Source: Mycobacterium colombiense
GTDB lineage: Bacteria; Actinomycetota; Actinomycetes; Mycobacteriales; Mycobacteriaceae
Direction of reading: 5' to 3'
Assembly: GCF_001953985.1 (NCBI RefSeq)
Contig: NZ_MBEI01000022.1
Coordinates: 37,208 to 101,207 of the forward strand
DNA length: 64,000 nt
Shown: positions 61,844 to 64,000 of the stretch, one piece after another
Layout of the letters: each line of letters starts with the position of its first letter
Numbering within the stretch: position 1 is the stretch's first letter
The notes under the pieces: generated by a model
Databases searched by the model: none
Seen by the model: only the letters and a program-made list of their open reading frames with translations
What the model was told of the DNA's origin: nothing
Translations under genes and position numbers: made by a program

Positions 61844-62692
61844 ATAGGGATCCTACGCGGCGGAGAGAGGATGCCGCGCCCTTGACCCAACAGACCGCGC
61901 AGGCCATGGCTGGTTTCAGGGATTTCCCAGGGGTCGGTTGGATCGCCTGTACTGACCCGCCAAGCAACGGTGGCACGTTGATTGACGTTGCCCCCTTGCC
62001 CCGCTGCTGGCTTCGTAGGAACTGACCTGTCCGCGGGCCGGGTCGTTAATACTGGTGCCCGGCATCTGCATGAACGTTCACGTAACCGGCGGATGAGGTA
62101 CGACGTCCCCAACCACGCAGTGCCACTGCATCTTCCATCAAGCGAAATCCTGCGCAATCATGCCATTCGGTGATCAACGCGCGGGTAGTTTAGCGATGAC
62201 TTCAGTGGTCAGCGCCAGATAGTGCTGTGCCCCAGTCACTTCTATCGCGCTCGCCAATCCCCGCCTCCTGAGTAAGGCTGAGGCCGCAACGCTCGTTACA
62301 GGGCCATCGGGGGTGTTCTACCGCCTGTTTCCGTACAACGAAGCGGCGAGGGTGTTGACCAAATTGGGCAGTAGAACGAAGAAGTTGAGCCAATGGGGTC
62401 GCCCAGAGCCGTCCGTCGATTGTCGATGTCACGAATCATCGCTCTCGGCGATGCGCTGCTGCACGGCGACATCAATGCTTTCTTGCGGTGCGTCTCTGGG
62501 TCCGCTAGCCCATAACCCAGGGGTTGATGGCACCTATCAGCATGAGCGTGACGGCGCAGATCAGGATTACGGCTGCATCCCGCCATTACCCGGACTCGGC
62601 AGTAAGTCGAGGTCGCCGCAGCGGGACAAGCGTGTTTCCCGCGCGAACCGTTCGGTTGTGGAAAACTTCAGCGCGATCAGAGGGAGAGGCGC
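61844..62692. other. Gene-poor stretch with a possible membrane-protein remnant
   Basis: 849 bp without a convincing gene. Short open frames on either strand have atypical composition and no start signals. On the minus strand, 62505-62585, one frame encodes a hydrophobic end (AVILICAVTLMLIGAINP then WVMG and a stop) that looks like the C-terminus of a membrane protein, but a stop codon precedes it by a few codons. This may be a decayed gene. Nothing else was recognised. Confidence 0.45.
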
Positions 62693-63850
62693 GTGACGAG
62701 CACCCATACCGAACGGCTCCCGCTGCTGACCCGGCGCGACCGCATCATGATCACCATCACCGTGATCGCGTCCGTGGCAGCAGGGGTTCTCAACTTCACC
62801 CACGCGAATGCAGTGCTGTCGTTCACCATCTCCGCACTCGCGTTGGCCACACTGGCATCTCTGGTCGGCCGTTCGGTGGAGGCGCTCGGAGCTCGGCTCG
62901 GGCCCAACGCCACTGGGATACTGCAGACGGCGCTGGGAAACCTGCCCGAGTTGTTCGTCATCCTGTTCGCGCTCAAGGCAGGCCTTTACGGCGTGGTGAA
63001 GGCCACCATCGTCGGCTCGATTCTTTCGAACGCCCTGCTGGTGCTCGGGCTCGCATTCGTGGCCGGCGGGATCAAGCACGGCCGCCAGCGCTTCGCCGCC
63101 GACGACGGACGCACCCTCGGACTGATGTTCACCCTCGCGGTGTTCATCCTGGCCGTCCCCTCGCTCACCGCTGCAATACACACCCCGGCGCAACAGCACG
63201 AACGGGCGCTGTCGGTCGTCGTCTCCATCGTCATGCTCGCGCTGTTCGCACTCTCGCTGCCCGCCACGCTCGGAAACCGGGCCCCCGACTCGGCGCTGCA
63301 AGCTAGTCATAAACCCTCCAGAGCGGCCTCTCCCATTGTGGCCAGCCCCGATTCGGCCGAAGCCGCCAGTGCCGCGACAGCGCACGGCGAGTGGCCGCTG
63401 GCGATGGCCATCGGCATGCTGGCCGGCGCCGGTATCGGTGCGGCCTTCGTGTCGGAATGGTTCGTCGCCGCCCTCGAGCCGGCGATGCATGCAGCGGGCA
63501 TCAACGAGGTTTTCGCCGGTCTGGTGATCGTGGCCGTCGCTGGCAACGCGGTGGAGAACTTCGTCGGCATTCAGCTGGCTGTCAAGAACCAGATGGACTA
63601 CGCGGTTCAGGTGGTCCTCCAGTCGCCCGTCCAGATCGCGCTCACCATCGCCCCGATCGTCTGCCTGGCGGCGGGATGGCTCGGCCAGCCCGGTTTCGAT
63701 CTGGTGTTCTCGCCGCTGCTGTTGGCGTCGATGATTATGTCGGCGCTGGTCGCGGTGCTGGTGACCTTCGACGGCGAGTCGACCTGGTTCGAGGGAGCAG
63801 TGCTCATCGCGCTCTATGTGGCGATCGCCACGTCGTTCTGGTGGGGATGA
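62693..63850 (+). CDS. Ca2+/H+ antiporter (CaCA superfamily, CAX/ChaA-like)
   Basis: A 385-residue protein with about eleven membrane segments and an acidic/Ala-rich loop in the middle (about 205-235). The two inverted alpha-repeats are clear: GNLPELFVILFALKAG (about 84-99) and GNAVENFVGIQLAVKNQMDYA (about 284-304), whose acidic residues bind Ca2+. Antiporters of this group expel Ca2+ or other cations in exchange for protons. The GTG start has GGGAGAGG just upstream. It is a single gene. Confidence 0.93.
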   Translation: MTSTHTERLPLLTRRDRIMITITVIASVAAGVLNFTHANAVLSFTISALALATLASLVGRSVEALGARLGPNATGILQTALGNLPELFVILFALKAGLYGVVKATIVGSILSNALLVLGLAFVAGGIKHGRQRFAADDGRTLGLMFTLAVFILAVPSLTAAIHTPAQQHERALSVVVSIVMLALFALSLPATLGNRAPDSALQASHKPSRAASPIVASPDSAEAASAATAHGEWPLAMAIGMLAGAGIGAAFVSEWFVAALEPAMHAAGINEVFAGLVIVAVAGNAVENFVGIQLAVKNQMDYAVQVVLQSPVQIALTIAPIVCLAAGWLGQPGFDLVFSPLLLASMIMSALVAVLVTFDGESTWFEGAVLIALYVAIATSFWWG

Positions 63851-64000
63851 GCGGCCCCAACGGTGGTCGGCCCTCCAATCACCCGAAGGCGAAACGACAA
63901 ACATCACCCGAAGTCATACATTTCCCCTGTTCAGAGTCGGTTGATGGTTTACGTTTCTGTTTCGGTTGATCCTTGACACTCGGTGTTGTGGTTTAGGTCG
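63851..64000. other. Intergenic end of window
   Basis: 150 bp after the antiporter. TCGGTTGAT occurs twice (63941-63970), and a TTGACA at 63973-63978 could be a -35 element of a gene beyond the window; its -10 would fall at or past the edge. Nothing firm can be said. Confidence 0.25.

Noticed and set aside
63973..63978. TTGACA as a promoter
   Set aside because: The -10 position lies at or beyond the window edge, so it cannot be judged.

Overview
The window is high-G+C actinobacterial DNA and almost certainly comes from a Mycobacterium, probably a slow-growing non-tuberculous species. The family markers for this are an NDMA-dependent alcohol dehydrogenase, F420-dependent oxidoreductases (LLM and Ddn types), mycothiol-dependent maleylpyruvate-isomerase-like proteins, a TIGR00027 methyltransferase, a PknH-type sensor lipoprotein, a DUF1918 protein and a 645-residue HtpG. 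GTG and TTG starts and 1-17 bp gene overlaps are common. I could not run searches, so species and family names rest on motif recognition.

1-8.0 kb: metabolic genes and transport, namely the alcohol dehydrogenase, a DoxX-like protein, a DMT-type transporter with a frameshifted C-terminus, a VOC protein, a sensor lipoprotein, then a two-gene unit (soluble MgtE-N/CBS protein plus Nramp-related transporter) that looks like magnesium transport. 8.1-15.2 kb: small secreted proteins, htpG, and an acyl-CoA ligase/thioesterase operon behind a clear inverted-repeat operator, then a VIT-family metal transporter. 15.4-18.3 kb: two secreted collagen-like (Gly-Pro-Gly)n proteins bracket two overlapping methyltransferase genes, with a strong hairpin terminator.

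18.3-22 kb: a Ddn-like enzyme and a partner-switching pair (GAF-PP2C-HATPase phosphatase/anti-sigma fusion plus STAS antagonist). Divergent from it, 22.08-34.45 kb is one gene for a 4125-residue protein: winged helix-BTAD, class III adenylyl cyclase, STAND-type ATPase, helical repeats, then about 21 tandem NTF2/SnoaL-like modules arranged as nine regular ~269-residue A+B units with degenerate caps. It is translationally coupled to an S51-type peptidase homologue and followed by a kinase/ATPase fusion. This is the most unusual object in the window.

36.8-47.3 kb: a TPM-domain protein, an aldehyde dehydrogenase, tRNA-Cys, a mycothiol-type protein, a YchJ protein, and a six-gene MoxR-DUF58-VWA (Bat-like) operon whose last gene is frameshifted, preceded by an Ala/Glu-rich membrane-anchored helical repeat protein. 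47.6-54.3 kb is accessory in character: a low-G+C TylF-like methyltransferase, a UvrA-like ABC protein, two alpha/beta hydrolases and an ATP-grasp enzyme. 54.4-57.3 kb: an ECF41-type sigma factor, an epimerase-like protein and a membrane protein lie between two ~190 bp imperfect direct repeats, each carrying the 3' half of a tRNA-Met. 57.3-64 kb: a signal-less periplasmic-binding-fold protein, DUF1918, a slipin, a sulfite-oxidase-type molybdoenzyme, a small membrane protein, an 849 bp gene-poor stretch and a Ca2+/H+ antiporter.
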